Shown: positions 7,542-15,554, counted from the stretch's first letter. The stretch is DNA of 64,000 nucleotides from Ruminococcus flavefaciens (GCA_015067005.1 SVNH01000003.1:124001-188000); one strand, 5' to 3'. Notes: generated by a model not told the origin, from the letters alone. A program made the numbers and translations.

Positions 7542-8636
7542 TTATTCCTGCCCCGACTTCTTCAAATTACAATCCCTGCACAGCATCTGCAAGTTCTCCG
7601 GAACGGTCTTGCCACCTGCGTGCCAGGGTGTGATATGATCTGCGTGCATCTTATCGAAATCGAAGTGCTTTTTACATATCGGGCAGATGCCTTGCTGCTG
7701 TTCGTAGGCTGTGCGAGTATCCTCGTCATCGAACTGTCGCAGGCTCAGGAATTTTTCTTTTCCAGTCAGAAGATACTCATATACACCGCTTTTCTTGGTG
7801 ACTTCCTTGTCCGCCATGAGAGCGGTGATTTTTGTCTCCAAAGCCGCAGGATCAAGGGCATCGCTCTTATGCTCATGGTAGAGTCGTCCCCAATCCAGCC
7901 CCTTCATCTCTTTGCGCCACTTCGGGAAAATGGTATTCACCCAGTTAATGACGGTCTGGAAATACATCCATAAAGGAGCGGCGGTGCTGTCGTGTTGATG
8001 CTCGGACATATAGAGGTCAACCGACTTGCCCTCTGGCAGAGCGATCCACTCAATAGCGGTTTCGAGGTATTCCTGGCGTATCATCTTGCCTGACAGGAGC
8101 TTATCTCCGATCTTGACGGCAGCGCAGCCGTTCTTGCTGAAATACCGCTTTGCATCCGACACCCAAGAACCTGAGTATACGGCATTGCGAAGTTCCTGGT
8201 CGGAGAGCTGCACACCTGCAATATTGATCGTTCTGAACCAGTCGAGCTTTTCCTTATCGTTGCCCGTGCAGATGTAGATCATGAGCTTGTAGTCGAGAAT
8301 CTGTTTCTGTTCCGTTGCGGTCAGGCTGTGAAAATAGCGGTTACCGATAGAAAAATCTCCGCTCACATACTGACACAGGCTGATCGTGCGCTGCTGTCCG
8401 TCCAATAGCTCAAATGTACCGTCATCAGTCGCACACCAGTACATGACATTCAGCGGAAAGCCTTTCATGACGGTATCGAGTACGGCATCACGCTCCTTCT
8501 GCCCATAGACAAACTCACGCTGAAACGCAGGACGGATATTCAGCTTACATCCGTAGCCGGTAACGCCTTTTTCCGCACTATCCTGATAGCCCTCTGCAAC
8601 GTCACGAACGGTAATCTCTTTCAGTTCGATTTTCAT
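7542..8636 (-). CDS. DUF262 protein with C-terminal HNH endonuclease
   Basis: 364 residues. The N-terminal DUF262 (ParB/GmrS-like) domain has RPAFQREFVYGQ near residue 34 and the hallmark LLDGQQRTISL near residue 77. The C-terminus carries an HNH nuclease: CPICKKHFDF, MHADHITPWHAGG and LQMLCRDCNLKK, with two CxxC pairs for zinc. DUF262 plus HNH is the build of GmrSD-type (type IV) restriction enzymes and related defence proteins, in which DUF262 uses a nucleotide. Many relatives are fused to DUF1524 instead, so this is a variant. The start ATG lies 15 bp after the stop of the truncated integrase, so the cassette joins the integrase operon. It is richer in G+C than the ATPase gene next to it, pointing to a mosaic origin. 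Confidence 0.8.
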   Translation of the reverse strand: MKIELKEITVRDVAEGYQDSAEKGVTGYGCKLNIRPAFQREFVYGQKERDAVLDTVMKGFPLNVMYWCATDDGTFELLDGQQRTISLCQYVSGDFSIGNRYFHSLTATEQKQILDYKLMIYICTGNDKEKLDWFRTINIAGVQLSDQELRNAVYSGSWVSDAKRYFSKNGCAAVKIGDKLLSGKMIRQEYLETAIEWIALPEGKSVDLYMSEHQHDSTAAPLWMYFQTVINWVNTIFPKWRKEMKGLDWGRLYHEHKSDALDPAALETKITALMADKEVTKKSGVYEYLLTGKEKFLSLRQFDDEDTRTAYEQQQGICPICKKHFDFDKMHADHITPWHAGGKTVPENLQMLCRDCNLKKSGQE

Positions 8637-8650
8637 AATATCACTTCTTT

Positions 8651-9253
8651 CTACGAATCAATATACGTTTGAATCTCAAAGGCATAGAACGAGATAGGCT
8701 TGTCCATCATGACTTCGGAGAACTGCATATACTCGTCCTTCGTCCAGAAGTTCATCTCTTTGGCATTCTTCACGCCAATGCTTCCTGCTTTGGCTGCGGG
8801 ATTGGTACTCAGGTCATAGTATCGGACAGCATGATTGAAGATACAAGAGAGCTGATTGTGCAGATTTTTCAGGTAGGTCTCCGAATAGGGCTTGCCGTTT
8901 TTGTCACGGTGACGCAAAAGCTCATTCTGCCACGTCAGCACGTCTCTTGCCTGGATGTCCTTCATGGACTTCTCACCGAAATAGGGCAGTATCTTCGACT
9001 TGATGACACAAGCCTTATGCTCCCAGGTGTTCTGCTTCAAACGGGCTTTCATATCCTGCTCATACAGCTTGTAGAAGTCCTTGAACAGCATATCGAGGTC
9101 GCCGCCCTGCTGGAGAAGAAATCTGCGCTCCCAATCCTGAGCCTCACGCTTTGTCTTGAAGCCGCGCTTGCACTTCTGCTTGCGCTGTCCCTGCCAGTCA
9201 TCACAGCGTGTCATAACATACCAAGTGCCGTTTTTGTCCTTATATACGGACAT
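8651..9253 (-). pseudogene. int: Tyrosine integrase, truncated before the catalytic domain
   Basis: 200 residues, against about 380-400 for intact relatives. The arm-DNA-binding start (KDKNGTWYVMTRCDDWQGQRK) and the SAM-like core-binding domain (about residues 60-165, with LKNLHNQLSCIFNHAVRYY) are intact. The frame stops just as the catalytic domain should begin: after DKPISFYAFE comes IQTYIDS and a stop. The R...HxxR...Y residues are absent, and I find no remnant of them downstream; the DUF262-HNH gene begins there instead. The start overlaps the excisionase-like stop as TGATG, so the two are translationally coupled. The product may still bind arm sites without recombining. Confidence 0.8.
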
Positions 9254-9468
9254 CAGTCCTCACCCTCTTTCTTTTCAGGTGCTTTCACCGGGCGTTCAGC
9301 CGAGTACACTCTCTCGTTGAAATACTCACGGTTCACTCTGCCTGTGATGGTGATGTAGCCCTTTGCGTCAAGCTCCTCATTGAGCTGCTTGATGATCTTG
9401 TATGCATACGGAACGGAGATCTCCATGATCTCTGCCAGTTCCTCTGCACGGATAAATTTTTCTGACAT
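9253..9468 (-). CDS. Excisionase-like winged-helix DNA-binding protein
   Basis: 71 residues from the ATG at 9466-9468 (AAAGGG upstream). FIRAEELAEIMEISVPYAYKIIKQLNEEL is a helix-turn-helix of the kind in excisionases and small MerR-like proteins, followed by a basic wing (GYITITGRVNREYF) and a charged tail. It is directly upstream of, and overlaps, the integrase, as excisionase genes of Gram-positive integrative elements commonly do. The promoter is at 9569-9597. The role as excision factor is inferred from size, fold pattern and position. Confidence 0.65.
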   Translation of the reverse strand: MSEKFIRAEELAEIMEISVPYAYKIIKQLNEELDAKGYITITGRVNREYFNERVYSAERPVKAPEKKEGED

Positions 9469-9546
9469 AGTAGTCAACCCTTTCTTAAAATATTGTTCTG
9501 TGTGATATCGGGCGCATTTGCGTATCCGATCAGCAAAATTCTCTAT

Positions 9547-9658
9547 CCAAACATTTTTGCTTAGTCTTATTATACTAAACATTTTTGTTTTTGTCAACCC
9601 CTAAATCGAAATTTTTCTAAATTTTTTTGTTTAGTATCTATTGACTATCCTAAACAAA
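9547..9658. promoter_or_regulatory. Operator-like repeats of the divergent control region
   Basis: Sites: CCAAACATTTTTGCTTAG (9547-9564), CTAAACATT (9575-9583), TTTGTTTAG (9626-9634) and CTAAACAAA (9650-9658). The last two form an inverted repeat around the -35 box of the plus-strand promoter, the first two one over the minus-strand -10. This is the arrangement of a lysogeny-type switch between an integrase operon and its regulator. Confidence 0.6.
9569..9597 (-). promoter_or_regulatory. Promoter of the excisionase/integrase operon
   Basis: Minus strand: TTGACA (9597-9592), 17 bases, TATAAT (9574-9569), a perfect consensus. CTAAACA-type half-sites cover the -10 region and spacer (9547-9564, 9575-9583), suggesting repression by a protein that binds these repeats. 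Confidence 0.8.
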
Positions 9659-9669
9659 TATGTTATAAT
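9641..9669 (+). promoter_or_regulatory. Promoter of the small-ORF/XRE-regulator unit
   Basis: TTGACT (9641-9646), 17-base spacer, TATAAT (9664-9669). Operator-like inverted repeats TTTGTTTAG and CTAAACAAA flank the -35 box. Confidence 0.8.
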
Positions 9670-9697
9670 GGATGAAAACACTTATTAGGAGTTAAAT

Positions 9698-9877
9698 ATG
9701 AGTAAATGTGTTTGTCACCATATTCCAAATGATGGGGTTTTTAAATTGGGTAAAGAATATGAATACCAATACGGCATAGACTGCATATGTGTTCATGACG
9801 ATAATGGGAAACGTATCATTTTTGATGAAATTACGTTTCTCTGGTATTTTGCCAAACAGAACATAAATAAGGAGTGA
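9698..9877 (+). CDS. Small hypothetical protein of the element (59 aa)
   Basis: The ATG at 9698 has AGGAG seven bases upstream and follows a consensus promoter by about 28 bases. The frame ends at 9877, inside the ribosome-site region of the next gene. The protein begins MSKCVCHHIPNDGVFKLGKEYEYQ and is otherwise mixed polar, with three Cys and two His near the ends. No family recognised. Position (first gene of the regulator operon, seven bases before the XRE gene) suggests a control or accessory role. Confidence 0.6.
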   Translation: MSKCVCHHIPNDGVFKLGKEYEYQYGIDCICVHDDNGKRIIFDEITFLWYFAKQNINKE

Positions 9878-9883
9878 ACCACC

Positions 9884-10375
9884 ATGAGCATTATCGGAGA
9901 TAAGATACACCGCATTCGTGATTTTAGAGGAATGACGCAGAAACAGCTCGGTATGGCTGTCGGCTTTGACGAGAAATCTGCCGATGTCCGCATCGCACAG
10001 TATGAATCAGGCACCCGCACACCCAAGCAGGCACTTGTGGAACAGCTTGCCGAGGTGCTTGATGTGAACCCTCGCTTTCTCGCCGATGATGAGATCCTCG
10101 GAGCTGAGGGCGTTATGATGATGCTCTTTGAGCTTGACGAGCATTACCCGATCAGCATTGAAGACTGCGAGGACGAGGACGGCAACAGAAGAAAGGGCAT
10201 TGTTTTCGGCTCTATCCTGATGACTGACCTCCTTTCTGAGTGGCAGAGACGAAAAAAAGACCTTGCTGACGGTAAGATCAGCAAGGCCGAATATACAGAA
10301 TGGAAGCTTAACTGGCCGAAAACGACCGATGATTGCGGAAAGCATGAACCTGCGAAAGAGTGGCGCAACCTGTAA
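9884..10375 (+). CDS. XRE-family transcriptional regulator
   Basis: 163 residues; the ATG at 9884 has AAGGAG upstream. Residues 1-65 form a Cro/C1 helix-turn-helix: IHRIRDFRGMTQKQLGMAVGF, then IAQYESGTRTPKQALVEQLAEVL and NPRFLADD. The C-terminal 95 residues are charged (EDCEDEDGNRRKG) with no recognised fold and may mediate multimerisation. It is transcribed away from the excisionase/integrase operon across a shared region full of palindromic half-sites, so it is the likely repressor of both promoters. It lies 110 bp from the guaA end. Confidence 0.8.
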   Translation: MSIIGDKIHRIRDFRGMTQKQLGMAVGFDEKSADVRIAQYESGTRTPKQALVEQLAEVLDVNPRFLADDEILGAEGVMMMLFELDEHYPISIEDCEDEDGNRRKGIVFGSILMTDLLSEWQRRKKDLADGKISKAEYTEWKLNWPKTTDDCGKHEPAKEWRNL

Positions 10376-10411
10376 GCCACTTGGTACGCAGAACATTTCC
10401 GCTTCGCTCCC

Positions 10412-10430
10412 TGTTATCAAATTGTTATCA
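10412..10430. repeat. Tandem TGTTATCA motifs, putative integrase arm sites
   Basis: TGTTATCA at 10412-10419 and again at 10423-10430, 11 bp apart (one helical turn). The motif also occurs at 5306-5313 in inverse orientation near the opposite att-like core. Spacing and placement fit arm-type binding sites. Confidence 0.4.
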
Positions 10431-10449
10431 CTGAGATTTTAAGGCTTCG

Positions 10450-10473
10450 GAAATGGCGTATCTACGCCGTTTC
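10450..10473. terminator. Hairpin between XRE gene and guaA
   Basis: GAAATGGCGTA (10450-10460) pairs with TACGCCGTTTC (10463-10473) with one mismatch and a 2-base gap. It has no strong U-tract on either strand, so it may be a weak terminator of the convergent genes or an element-end structure. Confidence 0.35.
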
Positions 10474-10486
10474 TGAGGTCTTATTT

Positions 10487-10499
10487 ATTATTCCCACTC
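10487..10499. other. Putative att core, right (guaA 3' end)
   Basis: ATTATTCCCACTC; on the minus strand these are guaA codons Glu-Trp-Glu, the stop TAA and one more base. Identical to 5171-5183. Integration here keeps guaA intact. Confidence 0.55.
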
Positions 10500-12038
10500 G
10501 ACAGTTCCCGGAGGCTTTGAAGTAATGTCGTACACTACTCGGTTTACGTGCTCGACCTCATTACAGAGACGATTTGAAACTCTCGCAAGAACATCATAAG
10601 GGATACGTGCCCAGTCGGCAGTCATAAAGTCATCGGTTGTAACTGCGCGGATAGCGATCAGGTGATCGTATGTACGGTGATCGCCCATAACTCCGACAGT
10701 GCGTACATCCGGAAGAACAGCAAAAAACTGTCTGAGTTCACTCTCAATGCCGCTCTTTCTTATTTCATCGCGGAAAACAGCATCTGCTTCCTGAAGCACT
10801 TTTATCTTCTCTTCGGTTATCTCTCCGATGATACGGACACCGAGTCCCGGACCCGGGAATGGCTGTCTCCAAACAAGGTCATGCGGTATGCCAAGCTTTT
10901 CGCCAACTGCTCTTACCTCGTCCTTGAAGAGGTCGCCAAGAGGCTCAATAACTCCGTCGAACTTGATGTCATCAGGCATTTTGACCATGTTATGGTGTGT
11001 TTTGATAACGGCTGTACTGCCCTGACCTGCTTTATTGCCCTTTCCGGACTCAATACGGTCAGGATATATAGTTCCCTGTGCAAAGAAGCCGTCTGCTCCC
11101 TGTTCACGGATCTTATCCCAGAACACGTTATAGAACTCAGTGCCGATGATCTTTCTCTTCTGCTCGGGATCTTTTACGCCTTTAAGGGCTGCAAGAAATT
11201 TTTCCTGACAATTAACACGAACAAAATTCATATCGAACAGCTTTGTGAATGTCTCCTCAACAAAATTGCCCTCATCTTTACGCATAAGTCCCTGATCCAC
11301 AAAGACGCAGGTAAGCTGCTTGCCTACTGCACGGCTGAGAAGTCCGGCTGCAACGGATGAATCAACACCTCCGGAAAGTCCGAGAATGACCTTCTTATCG
11401 CCTATCTGTTCACGCAGCTTTGCAACAGTTGTCTCAATGAAATCGTCCATTTTCCAGTCTCCGTTGAAGCCGCAGACTTCATAGAGGAAGTTATGGAGTA
11501 TCTCCTTGCCGAACTGGCTGTGAGTTACCTCAGGATGGAACTGCACTGCATAAAGCTTTCTCTCAGGACATTCAAATGCAGCTATCGGACAATCCTCGGA
11601 ATGAGCCTTGCCGCTGAAGCCCTCCGGAAGCTTGCTGACAAAATCAGTATGGCTCATCCAGACGATGCTCTTTTCCGGAACATCCTTAAATAGTTTGCCG
11701 CCATTCTGCTCTATCTCTATCTTGCCGTATTCGCTCTTGGTACAGCTCTCAACAGTTCCTCCGAGGGTATAAGCCATAAGCTGACATCCGTAGCAGATAC
11801 CCAGAGTCGGGATACCGAGATCAAAATACTCTTTTGCGATATGCGGTGAAGCTTCGTCGTAAACGCTGTTAGGACCGCCTGTAAAGATAACGCCCATAGG
11901 ATCAAGTGCTTTGATCTCTTCGAGAGGGGTATCAAATCTCTTGATCTCACAGTAAACGCCGCACTCACGGACTCTTCTTGCTATAAGCTGGTTATACTGA
12001 CCGCCGAAATCAAGAACGATACAAAGCTGATTTGCCAT
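10488..12038 (-). CDS. guaA: GMP synthase (glutamine-hydrolysing)
   Basis: 516 residues, the usual length. It converts XMP to GMP using glutamine and ATP. The class I amidotransferase half has the nucleophile motif [15 protein letters not shown] near residue 80 and the His/Glu pair in [11 protein letters not shown] near 170. The ATP-pyrophosphatase half has the PP-loop [11 protein letters not shown] near 230, and the C-terminal dimerisation domain ends in [11 protein letters not shown] chose the ATG at 12036-12038 because AGGAGG lies five bases upstream; the longer frame has no such signal. The 3' end serves as the attachment site of the element at 5171-10499. The promoter is at 12100-12128. 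Confidence 0.95.
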   Translation of the reverse strand: MANQLCIVLDFGGQYNQLIARRVRECGVYCEIKRFDTPLEEIKALDPMGVIFTGGPNSVYDEASPHIAKEYFDLGIPTLGICYGCQLMAYTLGGTVESCTKSEYGKIEIEQNGGKLFKDVPEKSIVWMSHTDFVSKLPEGFSGKAHSEDCPIAAFECPERKLYAVQFHPEVTHSQFGKEILHNFLYEVCGFNGDWKMDDFIETTVAKLREQIGDKKVILGLSGGVDSSVAAGLLSRAVGKQLTCVFVDQGLMRKDEGNFVEETFTKLFDMNFVRVNCQEKFLAALKGVKDPEQKRKIIGTEFYNVFWDKIREQGADGFFAQGTIYPDRIESGKGNKAGQGSTAVIKTHHNMVKMPDDIKFDGVIEPLGDLFKDEVRAVGEKLGIPHDLVWRQPFPGPGLGVRIIGEITEEKIKVLQEADAVFRDEIRKSGIESELRQFFAVLPDVRTVGVMGDHRTYDHLIAIRAVTTDDFMTADWARIPYDVLARVSNRLCNEVEHVNRVVYDITSKPPGTVEWE

Positions 12039-12061
12039 AATTACCTCCTGACAATGACTGC

Positions 12062-12075
12062 GCGGCATATGCCGC
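12062..12075. promoter_or_regulatory. 14-bp perfect palindrome in the guaA leader
   Basis: GCGGCATATGCCGC lies between the guaA promoter and its ribosome site. It may be a protein operator or a small leader hairpin; no known purine riboswitch sequence is present. Confidence 0.35.
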
Positions 12076-12099
12076 TTTATTGATTATTGGTATTCTTTA

Positions 12100-12128
12100 A
12101 TTATGCCACTTTTCCTCATAAATGTCAA
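12100..12128 (-). promoter_or_regulatory. guaA promoter
   Basis: Minus strand: TTGACA (12128-12123), 17-base spacer, CATAAT (12105-12100), about 60 bases before the guaA start codon. Confidence 0.65.
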
Positions 12129-12130
12129 GC

Positions 12131-12170
12131 AAAAAAGGACTGCCAGTCTCATTACGCTCCGGCAGCCCTT
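12131..12170 (-). terminator. Terminator after the cytidylate-kinase-like gene
   Basis: On the minus strand AAGGGCTGCC (12170-12161) pairs with GGCAGTCCTT (12146-12137) with one mismatch, followed by TTTTTT. It lies just downstream of the gene ending at 12180. Confidence 0.75.
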
Positions 12171-12179
12171 ATATATATG

Positions 12180-12779
12180 TTATTTCATGTTGTTTACTCT
12201 TGCCTTGATATAGGCTTCAAGTGCATCGGTAGTGCCTTCAATGCCGAGACAGCTGCTGTTGATGCTGAGGTCGTAAAGTCTTGAATCGCCCCAGTGTCCT
12301 GAGCAGTGATAGTTATGATAGCGCTTTCTCTTTTTGTCTTTTTTCTCTATAAGGCGCTTTGCATCGTCCTCTGAAAGCTCATAGACCTTCATAACACGCT
12401 TTACTTTTTCTTCTATATCACCGAGTATGAAGAGTGAAACGAGCGATTCATAGTCCTTGAGAATAGTTTCTGAGCAGCGTCCCACAACTACGAAGGACTC
12501 TCCGCTCTCAGCCTTCTTCTTTATGAAATCAAACTGCATTTCTGCGATATTATCCTCAATTGAATTGCTGTATCCTCTGACAGAACGAGAGAAAATAAGG
12601 TGCTTGGGGTTCTCGTTGTATTTTTCTATTTCTTCTGTTGTGAGACCTGTCTTATTTGCGATCTCAGTTATAAGGTGTCTGTCATAAACAGGAATATTGA
12701 ATCTTTTGGCAAGTTCCTCTGCGATAGCTCTTCCGGCGCTTCCGAACTCACGTCCTACTGATATGATAAGCTGTGACAT
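12180..12779 (-). CDS. Cytidylate-kinase-like family protein
   Basis: 199 residues. The N-terminus IISVGREFGSAGRAIAEELAKRF has the GREFGSxGR signature of the cytidylate-kinase-like family, a P-loop kinase relative, followed by VYDRHLITEIA. FVVVGRCSETIL near residue 97 and a Lys/Arg-rich lid (EKKDKKRKRYHNYH) near 145 complete the pattern. The true substrate of this family is not settled; it differs from housekeeping Cmk. It follows the ion permease by 39 bp on the same strand and probably shares its transcript, ending at the terminator at 12131-12170. Confidence 0.75.
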   Translation of the reverse strand: MSQLIISVGREFGSAGRAIAEELAKRFNIPVYDRHLITEIANKTGLTTEEIEKYNENPKHLIFSRSVRGYSNSIEDNIAEMQFDFIKKKAESGESFVVVGRCSETILKDYESLVSLFILGDIEEKVKRVMKVYELSEDDAKRLIEKKDKKRKRYHNYHCSGHWGDSRLYDLSINSSCLGIEGTTDALEAYIKARVNNMK

Positions 12780-12818
12780 ATTGATCCTCCTGACTATTTA
12801 TTATTCTATCGTTATTTA

Positions 12819-14171
12819 TCAAAGGTATCTCAGGAAAATGTATCCTGTTGAAACTGCAAGCACGATGATCGTTGCAGGAGCGATCTTCTTGCAGTATCTG
12901 CCCCAGCTGATCGGATAGCCGTTCTTGGCTGCCACTGAAGTTCCGACAACGTTTGCCGAAGCACCGATTGGTGTTGCGCTTCCTCCGATGTCAGTACCGA
13001 TCGAAAGTGTCCATGCAAGTGTTCTGAGGCTCACTCCGGTAGTTTCCGAAAGGCTCTGTATTACAGGCACCATTGTTGCAGCAAACGGGATATTGTCCAC
13101 AAATGCGCTCGCAATTGCTGATACCCAGAGGATGATCGCAATCATGAGCATTGAATTTCCGCCGCTGATATTCTTGATGAACTTTGCAATGAGTTCAAGG
13201 ATACCTGTCTCTTCAAGTCCGCCGACCACTATAAAGAGTCCGATGAAGAACACGAGTGTCTTGTAATCGACCTTCTTGATGAGTTCAAGAGCATATTTTC
13301 CTGATGTAATAAGTGTTACAGCAGCGATAAACAAACCTATGCTTGCAACAGTAAGATGAGTTGTTGCGTGAGTGATGAGAAGAACTACTGCACAGCCGAA
13401 AATAATGCTGCTGATTATGAAGTCCTTCTTGTTAGTGATAGCCTCGGAAGGCTTAGGAAGCTTGGAAATATCTATCTTTTCTCCGCTCTTTGTTGCAAGT
13501 TCTCCGCGGAATGCAAAGTAAAGGAATATAACCGATACTACAAGACAAATGCCTGCACACAGACCTGTGTTTGTAAGGAAATCAAAGAAAGAGAAGCCAA
13601 GAGAAGTACCTACGATGATGTTCGGCGGGTCTCCGCACATTGTTGCGCTTCCGCCAAGATTAGCGCAGAATATTTCTGAAAGTATCATAGGTACCGGATT
13701 GAATTTAAGAAGCTGTGCAAGCTCTACTGTTACGGCTGCAAGGAACATGATAACTGTGATACTGTCGATAAACATTGAAAGTACAGCCGACATTATCATG
13801 AACGTGATAAATACCGGTATCGTTCTGCACTTTACTATGAACGCTATCTTCATGCAAAGCCAGCGGAAGAATCCCGCTTTCGCCATGCCCTCTACCATTA
13901 TCATCATTCCGGCAATGAAAATGATAGTCGCCCAGTTGATACCCTTGCTTTCACTTTCTGTTACCTGATACCAGAAGTCCTTGGTCGCAAAGCCTTTGAT
14001 AGCAAGCGTATTCCAGATAGCCTCTCCGTCTCTCATGCAGATGCCGAATACCACGCCGAGAGTGAGGATACCGCTTCCCAGTGTTACGAGATGACGCTCG
14101 ATCTTATCGAGAACTATCATCACGAACATTGCCGCAAATATTACAACGGCAAATATCTGTGCTGCTGACAT
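12819..14171 (-). CDS. ArsB/NhaD-type ion-transporter permease
   Basis: 450 residues with about eleven hydrophobic segments. Two inverted half-repeats each carry a re-entrant signature: NLGGSATMCGDPPNIIVG near residue 165 and DIGGSATPIGASANVVGTSV near 410. These are characteristic of the ion transporter superfamily (ArsB, NhaD, CitM-like), which exports anions such as arsenite or exchanges Na+ for H+. The ATG at 14169-14171 has GGAGG nine bases upstream. It heads a two-gene unit with the cytidylate-kinase-like gene. No arsenic genes are nearby, so a sodium/proton or organic-anion role is equally possible. Confidence 0.75.
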   Translation of the reverse strand: MSAAQIFAVVIFAAMFVMIVLDKIERHLVTLGSGILTLGVVFGICMRDGEAIWNTLAIKGFATKDFWYQVTESESKGINWATIIFIAGMMIMVEGMAKAGFFRWLCMKIAFIVKCRTIPVFITFMIMSAVLSMFIDSITVIMFLAAVTVELAQLLKFNPVPMILSEIFCANLGGSATMCGDPPNIIVGTSLGFSFFDFLTNTGLCAGICLVVSVIFLYFAFRGELATKSGEKIDISKLPKPSEAITNKKDFIISSIIFGCAVVLLITHATTHLTVASIGLFIAAVTLITSGKYALELIKKVDYKTLVFFIGLFIVVGGLEETGILELIAKFIKNISGGNSMLMIAIILWVSAIASAFVDNIPFAATMVPVIQSLSETTGVSLRTLAWTLSIGTDIGGSATPIGASANVVGTSVAAKNGYPISWGRYCKKIAPATIIVLAVSTGYIFLRYL

Positions 14172-14266
14172 ATTTTTAACCTCCATAGACGCTGTGCGTA
14201 TTAAAATAAGCGCCTTGCCTGTATTGCCCACATTCAGTTCAAAGGTCAGGCGCAAAACCGTTTAAA

Positions 14267-14295
14267 ATTATATCACAATCGTTCGTCTATTGCAA
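14267..14295 (-). promoter_or_regulatory. Promoter of the permease unit
   Basis: Minus strand: TTGCAA (14295-14290), 17 bases, TATAAT (14272-14267), about 95 bases ahead of the permease ATG. Confidence 0.6.
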
Positions 14296-14340
14296 GAAAT
14301 TTCTGATAATTTTATAACAACTTGAAATTTTCTGCATATA

Positions 14341-14367
14341 CGGCAGTTTTCTTGTCATACACTGCCG
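14341..14367. promoter_or_regulatory. Inverted repeat between divergent transporter promoters
   Basis: CGGCAGT (14341-14347) and ACTGCCG (14361-14367) form a perfect 7-bp inverted repeat with a 13-base gap. It sits between the divergent promoters of the two transporters and could be a shared operator. Confidence 0.3.
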
Positions 14368-14393
14368 AATTTGGTGCATAATGTCAGTACAGC

Positions 14394-14422
14394 TTGAAAT
14401 GCTGCTATTTATGTGTTATAAT
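14394..14422 (+). promoter_or_regulatory. Promoter of the calcium/sodium antiporter gene
   Basis: TTGAAA (14394-14399), 17-base spacer, TATAAT (14417-14422), about 38 bases before the start codon. Confidence 0.7.
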
Positions 14423-14459
14423 GATTATCAACTTGAATGATTAGGAGTTTTTATCGCGT

Positions 14460-15395
14460 ATGATGTACTTTTTTCTGGTATTCGGCTTTGTCTTTCTTAT
14501 CAAAGGAGCTGACTTCTTCGTTGACGGAAGTTCAGCTGCCGCAAAGCGTCTGAGAGTTCCTTCTATTATAATCGGTCTGACCATTGTTGCTATGGGTACA
14601 AGCCTTCCGGAAACTTCCGTAAGTGTAAGCGCTTCTATTGCCGGAAAGAATGAGCTCTCGATAAGCAATGCTATCGGCTCAAACATATTCAATCTCATGG
14701 TGGTTGCAGGTCTGTGTGCTGTACTGTGTCCGCTCGCCATTGATAAGGATGCCCTCAAACGCGATATACCTATATCTCTCCTTGCTGCCGGAGGTCTCCT
14801 CGGTATGGGTGCCTGCTTCGGTGAACTAAAGCGTTTCTGCGGTATAACTCTTCTTGCAGCATTCGTTGTGTTCCTTTACCTCATGGTACACAGTGCTTTC
14901 GAGGCAAGAAACAGTTCCTCGGCTGTCGAGGAGGACGAGATAAAAGCCCTGCCGGTATGGCGCTGCATAGTCTACATCATCGGCGGAATGATCGCTATTG
15001 CAATCGGCGGAAAAATGGTCGTGAACGGCGCTTCCGACATCGCACGTACTTTCGGAATGTCCGACAATCTCATCGGTATGACTATCGTTGCCCTCGGAAC
15101 AAGTCTCCCGGAACTCGTTACTTCCGTCGTGGCTGCACGAAAAAATGAACTCGATATGGCTCTCGGAAACGTTATCGGCTCAAACATATTCAATATCCTG
15201 TTTGTACTCGGTATCGCTTCTTCTATCGCTCCTATGACATTCACTCATCTCAACGTCATCGACACGACTGTACTCATTGCCTGTACAGTTCTTGTACTCC
15301 TGTTCTGCATCCCGAAACGCAAACTCGTCCGCTGGCAGGGCATCGCAATGCTTATGATCTACTCCGGTTACACCGTATACCTCTTCATGAGATAA
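14460..15395 (+). CDS. CaCA-family calcium/sodium antiporter
   Basis: 311 residues with ten hydrophobic segments in two homologous halves. Each half carries the alpha-repeat motif: IGLTIVAMGTSLPETSVS near residue 38 and IGMTIVALGTSLPELVTS near 205, each followed by NAIGSNIFN or NVIGSNIFN. These acidic motifs bind Ca2+ and Na+ in the YrbG/NCX fold. The second half of the frame begins after a charged loop (SAVEEDEIKALP). The start ATG has AGGAG 12 bases upstream, somewhat far; ATG 14463 is an alternative. It is divergent from the ArsB/NhaD permease. Confidence 0.88.
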   Translation: MMYFFLVFGFVFLIKGADFFVDGSSAAAKRLRVPSIIIGLTIVAMGTSLPETSVSVSASIAGKNELSISNAIGSNIFNLMVVAGLCAVLCPLAIDKDALKRDIPISLLAAGGLLGMGACFGELKRFCGITLLAAFVVFLYLMVHSAFEARNSSSAVEEDEIKALPVWRCIVYIIGGMIAIAIGGKMVVNGASDIARTFGMSDNLIGMTIVALGTSLPELVTSVVAARKNELDMALGNVIGSNIFNILFVLGIASSIAPMTFTHLNVIDTTVLIACTVLVLLFCIPKRKLVRWQGIAMLMIYSGYTVYLFMR

Positions 15396-15470
15396 AGTTA
15401 ACCGCGATTAACACATTTTCCGATACTATTTTACCTTATAACGTATAAAGAAAAATTTTTCCTGTACGTA

Positions 15471-15499
15471 TTGACTTATCTGTACGAAAATAGTATAAT
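15471..15499 (+). promoter_or_regulatory. serC promoter
   Basis: TTGACT (15471-15476), 17 bases, TATAAT (15494-15499). The hexamer TGTACG occurs at both sides of the -35 box. Confidence 0.75.
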
Positions 15500-15554
15500 T
15501 ATTATTGTATGGCAAATACTATTATTTTATATATTCTATTTGGAGGTTTTTATA

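Larger units (their letters stand above)
5171..10499. mobile_element. Small integrated element at the 3' end of guaA (degenerate)
   Basis: The segment is bounded by a 13-bp direct repeat, ATTATTCCCACTC, at 5171-5183 and 10487-10499. The right copy is exactly the last three codons plus the stop codon of guaA (read on the minus strand), a known integration target of tyrosine-recombinase islands. Inside are an integrase cut off before its catalytic domain, an excisionase-like gene, a divergent XRE-regulator unit, a DUF262-HNH gene and an ATPase-TOPRIM gene. TGTTATCA motifs near both ends (10412, 10423 and 5306 inverted) look like arm-type integrase sites. With half an integrase the element should not move by itself. 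The boundaries are inference; the repeat and its position are direct observation. Confidence 0.6.

Noticed and set aside
5405..8650. Search for the missing integrase catalytic half
   Set aside because: No R...HxxR...Y segment is found in any frame; the integrase is truly truncated.
12062..12105. Purine riboswitch ahead of guaA
   Set aside because: Only a short palindrome is present; the conserved three-way junction loops are absent.
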